In this document: piece by piece, positions 60,590-64,000 of the stretch
Position numbering within the stretch: the first letter of the stretch is position 1
Layout of the letters: each line of letters starts with the position of its first letter
Origin: Medicago truncatula
Taxonomy: Eukaryota > Streptophyta > Magnoliopsida > Fabales > Fabaceae
Direction of reading: 5' to 3'
NCBI RefSeq assembly: GCF_003473485.1
Contig: NC_053043.1
Coordinates: 5,404,001-5,468,000 of the forward strand
Length of the DNA: 64,000 bases
Translations under genes and position numbers: made by a program
Notes under the pieces: model-generated
Database searches by the model: none
Told to the model about the DNA's origin: nothing
The model's input: only the letters and a program-made list of their open reading frames with translations

Positions 60590-62095
60590 CGATCAAAACC
60601 TACATCATTTCGTAACAATTCTACAATAATTCATCAAAAACCTAAACTAATCCTAAAAATTATACCGTAACTAATCGTAACAATTCTACCACAAATTCAT
60701 AACAACAAAATTTCATAACAAACCTAAATTAATCGCAACGATTATACAACAATTCATCTAATCATAAAAATTCTACCATAATTTCATAACAATTCTACAA
60801 TTCTAACAATCTAAACAATTTTAACCTAAACCTAACAATTCAAAGAACATAAACTATCATAACATCATAAAATCAATAAACCTCTAGAATCACAATTTAA
60901 CCAAAAAAAAACTATCAAATCAATCACAAAATAGCAACGCAATAGAATTCAAAAAACTTACTTGATTTTGTGCTTGAAATTGGCTTGAAATGGCTTATGG
61001 TTTGTGAAATTCGCACCTATGGAAGCAAAAAACGTAACAATGGAGTTTTGAAAACTCCTATGTTGTTTTGTTCATATCACGAACACAACGGCAGTTAGCT
61101 GTCGCTGGCTTCCAGCGGTTGTTAACTATCGGCGCATTGCCTAACGGCAGTTTACTGCCGTTGGGGTAAAAGCGTCATTTACTTGTGTCAATAGAAAGTA
61201 TTCGCTGTCAAAAAAGCAATTTTCTCATCCCTAACCTAAAAACCAATTACGGCTGCATCTTGAAACATGGACATACATAACTGCAAATGACAAACAAAGG
61301 GGCAAAGCTGAAAAATAAAGTTTATTTGATGCAGAATCGATTATGTAAGATGTAGAAGCTAGGAAAACCAGCTTCAAAACAACCGGCGCTTTGGACTCAA
61401 AACCGAGTTCACGGAATGCGCTTTTCATTCACCCAAACAAGCTGAAAATTCTAGAAACCACGTTTCAAAAAGTAAACACGCTTTGCGCACTGAAAACTTG
61501 TTGCCAAACAGACACGTCATTGGTTGACAAATAGAAATAATATAACCATCTTTGGTTGACAATTAGTAACAATGTAACCATATTTCTGTCATTTAAATTA
61601 ACTGGTTTAGCATACATAACATCTATTAAACAAATCAAGCATGTAGTATGTTGAAAAATTGATCGAACAGTTTCAGTTAAACAGTTACACTGCCCCTGCT
61701 GCAGTTACTGTTCCGGTAACCTAATCCCGCATCCTAGTTTCAAAACCATAATTAGGATAAATGTAGCTTAGTTTAGACATTGCTTGCGTTCACATTCACA
61801 AGGGACTACAAATCTAGGGTGAGTCTGTTGGTATTCCTTTATGTAACGTGTTTTCTATGGTATTTTAAAAATACCTGAACATAAAATCCTGCAATATAAT
61901 AATACAATTAAAGTATACCAAGTAATATCAATGGAGACACCAAATAAACTAAGTGCTAGTTATACTTTCTTGACCTTTTCAGCTCGTCCAAAGAATACAT
62001 CTGTATTCAAAATATAGTCTGAGAATAATCAGGAAACCTGAATTGTACATAACAACTTGTCTCCTTAAAGTGCTAGATTAACCATAAGTTCCAAA
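60590..62095. other. intergenic, repeat-like, no gene seen
   Basis: From 60600 to 60900 a low-complexity stretch repeats aacaattctac / cataacaa words. At 61085-61165 there are short words of the type acggcagttagctg and acggcagtttactgccgt. Near 61330-61520 is the probable end of a common legume MITE (accacgtttcaaaaagtaaac, gccaaacagacac). Confidence 0.4.
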
Positions 62096-62104
62096 AAGAC
62101 AACT

Positions 62105-63042
62105 CTAGAAGACAACAGTATCAAGCATCATTCCAAGAGTTTGAACGATGTTAGAAGACATCAAATTTGAGACATGCTCTTCGAGGTGCTTCTTGGCATC
62201 TTGTCTTCCAACATTTGCTATTGCAAGTTTCTCAGGTGTCAGCTCATCTTCCTCTTGAACAGCCTTGTTGTATTTGGTAGCTAAGCTTAGCATTTCCTAC
62301 ATTTCAAATTAATTGAGATCTATTAGAATCTAGGGACTGTTTTCAGCTTTATTTCCTTAAGTTTTCCCTGAAAGCTTATGAAACTTAATATGAAAATGGT
62401 TACTTTATTTTATATTTTGTTATAGAAATACTGAAATAGCTTATACATATTCACTTATATTATAAGTGTTGAATGTTATAAGCGTCAGTTTTTAAATCTA
62501 AAAATCGGCATAAGAAACTTATGCAGCAAGTTTATTTGATTAATCAGATAGGCAACAACCCACATTACACGCTGCATCTTAAAATTACCTGAACAGTCTG
62601 TTCATTAGTTTTGGAATGTGTATCAAATCGCCTAAGTGTCAAGCCATCAGTCCATTTCTTTTTGTGAAGATTAAGCAGCATCTTCTCCTCGAGTTCATTC
62701 TTCCTGTAATTGATGGCTATGGAATAATAATGCCGGTTCAACCCATGGATCAACGCCTAAAGAGAGGCAATATGATATGTCAGAATTAGTAAAAAGAAGT
62801 CCAAAATAATGCATCCAAAAAAATAGTATGAATATCGAAAAAGAAAAGTGTTTTGAGTTACGCACCTGAATGGATGGTTTATTCAGATGTCCCAGATTGG
62901 AAGTTGTCTGCCTTGGTTCTTGTCCAAGCATCATTGTCTGTGGATTGATCAATCGAAAAGCATCAATCACCACCTTTCCTTTAACACTTTGAATTGGATC
63001 CACAACTACAGCCACGGCTCGCTGATTCAAAGCCTCAAAACT
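62105..63042 (-). CDS. RPN11: RPN11, 26S proteasome regulatory subunit (deubiquitinase), last three exons
   Basis: Minus-strand exons 63042-62866, 62756-62589 and 62296-62105 join in frame into the last 178 residues of RPN11/PSMD14, a lid subunit that removes ubiquitin chains from substrates at the proteasome. Recognised stretches are [80 protein letters not shown] and [20 protein letters not shown], ending MLDTVVF. The family is about 308 residues, so about 130 are missing, including the whole JAMM metal site, whose last residue falls just before SFEAL. They must be encoded beyond the right edge; the intron starting at 63043 is longer than 950 bp. Conservation is so high that a working gene is likely. 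Confidence 0.93.
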
Positions 63043-64000
63043 CTGCAGGACACGAGCAATTTACTTGTATTAACCATTAGCACCAACCAATAAATAATTA
63101 GAAACAAGTCATTCCAACCACTAGACCTAGCTGAAAACTTCGACCAACGTAATTCAAATTTTTGGTTTATAAAATAGCCATTAGTTGGCACTTGGCAGTG
63201 CATTTCATGACACTAATTTCAATTAGCAAGACAATGGTTTGCTTCCACTGATAACGGAAAATATTTTATATTCAGATTAAGAGCTCCTTATTTGAGGGAT
63301 CAGAGCAGGCTTCCATGTTTAACAAATATTGACTTTCTAAGAAATCAGGATGAAATCTAAGATTTTCATTCATTAAATGGCCCCAACAAAATCTAACAAT
63401 TATGAACCTAAAATACCTTTAAAAACAAGATTACAACTGCAATGGACCGGCATAACTTGCATGGGTAATTTATTCCTTAAATTAATCAAACTCATTTAAC
63501 AGTACTGTTTCAGATAAGCTGGCACAGAGAATACTTTGCACGCTGTTTGGATTTGGATTGTCTGCAGTGTGACTGCATATGCAGTCAACCACACCTTGAC
63601 GATCCAAATTTCAATGCTGATTTTATTTTTTTAAAAGCTGTTGAAATTTGGGGTCTAACTCATCCTTACAAAACCGGCTTGTAAGGTGAGGAGTGTGTCC
63701 TATCTATCCGATGTGGGACTAAACCCACCCTCTCAAAGGCAACACAATGAAGGTGTTGGAGGCTGCAATGAAGGAAAACCAAAGGCCGCAATTTAGGCGA
63801 CTAGGGAAGGACAGCAATTAAGGTGGAATTTCCAACAAAAGCCAAAATACCAAGTTTGAAATCTGGACTGTCTGATCTTGATTGGACGGTACATATGTGG
63901 TTGGCTGCATGCAGCCACAAGGTTGTGACTGCACGCAGCCCAGATCCGATCTTCTTGGGGAAACTAAGCATACAGTGCATACTATAGGCAGCAGTATATA
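63043..64000. mobile_element. RPN11 intron with a dispersed repeat
   Basis: From about 63540 words such as tgtttggatttggattgtct and gtgactgcatatgcagtcaa face tggacggtacatatgtggtt and gtgactgcacgcagcccaga near 63885-63945, as in a TIR element of about 420 bp. Between them is gtcctatctatccgatgtgg, a frequent legume repeat word. No RPN11 exon was found here. Confidence 0.5.

Noticed and set aside
62105-63042. RPN11 as a truncated pseudogene
   Set aside because: The three exons are intact, correctly spliced and highly conserved; the missing part is most simply beyond the window edge.

Overview
The window is nuclear DNA of a flowering plant, almost certainly a papilionoid legume close to Medicago. 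It is AT-rich, its introns have GT/AG borders, and it carries a cluster of nodulin-26-like genes, many small DNA transposons, tRNA-derived SINEs and LINE relics. Identification rests on recognised protein families and repeat types; no database search was possible.

Layout. (1) 1-25 kb: one host gene, an intronless PDX1 (vitamin B6 synthesis, 3030-3974, +). The rest is mobile-element debris: a MULE-type MITE ending 223 bp before the PDX1 start codon, LINE relics, an inverted pair of plant-mobile-domain relics, a 2.1-kb palindromic hAT-type foldback element with an exact 8-bp target duplication, a long-TIR Mutator-like element carrying a GRF zinc-finger/membrane gene, and a 2.1-kb hAT deletion derivative inserted in a LINE RNase H reading frame. 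(2) 25.6-55.6 kb: five nodulin-26-like aquaporin genes (NIP group I), called A to E here (A, B, C and E on +, D on -), all with the same five-exon structure. A and C are nearly identical proteins; B and D are a second pair in opposite orientation. Two NIP relics, one after B and one before E, suggest an older repeating B-type/E-type unit. Between D and E lies a six-exon single-domain rhodanese gene with an intact active-site Cys. Solo LTRs (one Cassandra-like with 5S rRNA similarity), SINEs and MITEs fill the gaps. (3) 56.5-64 kb: a two-exon seipin gene (-), a long unexplained inverted repeat, a Stowaway MITE, and the last three exons of RPN11 (-), whose N-terminal metalloprotease part lies beyond the right edge.

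How the genes may relate. PDX1, seipin and RPN11 are housekeeping genes with no obvious link to each other. The NIPs are predicted water, glycerol, ammonia and metalloid channels. The rhodanese resembles, from memory, the plant HAC1-type arsenate reductases, so a reductase next to possible arsenite channels is a testable idea, not a demonstrated system. NIP-D has lost the promoter segment that holds a TATA-like box in NIP-B and has several radical changes at conserved sites, so it looks like a copy on its way to becoming a pseudogene.
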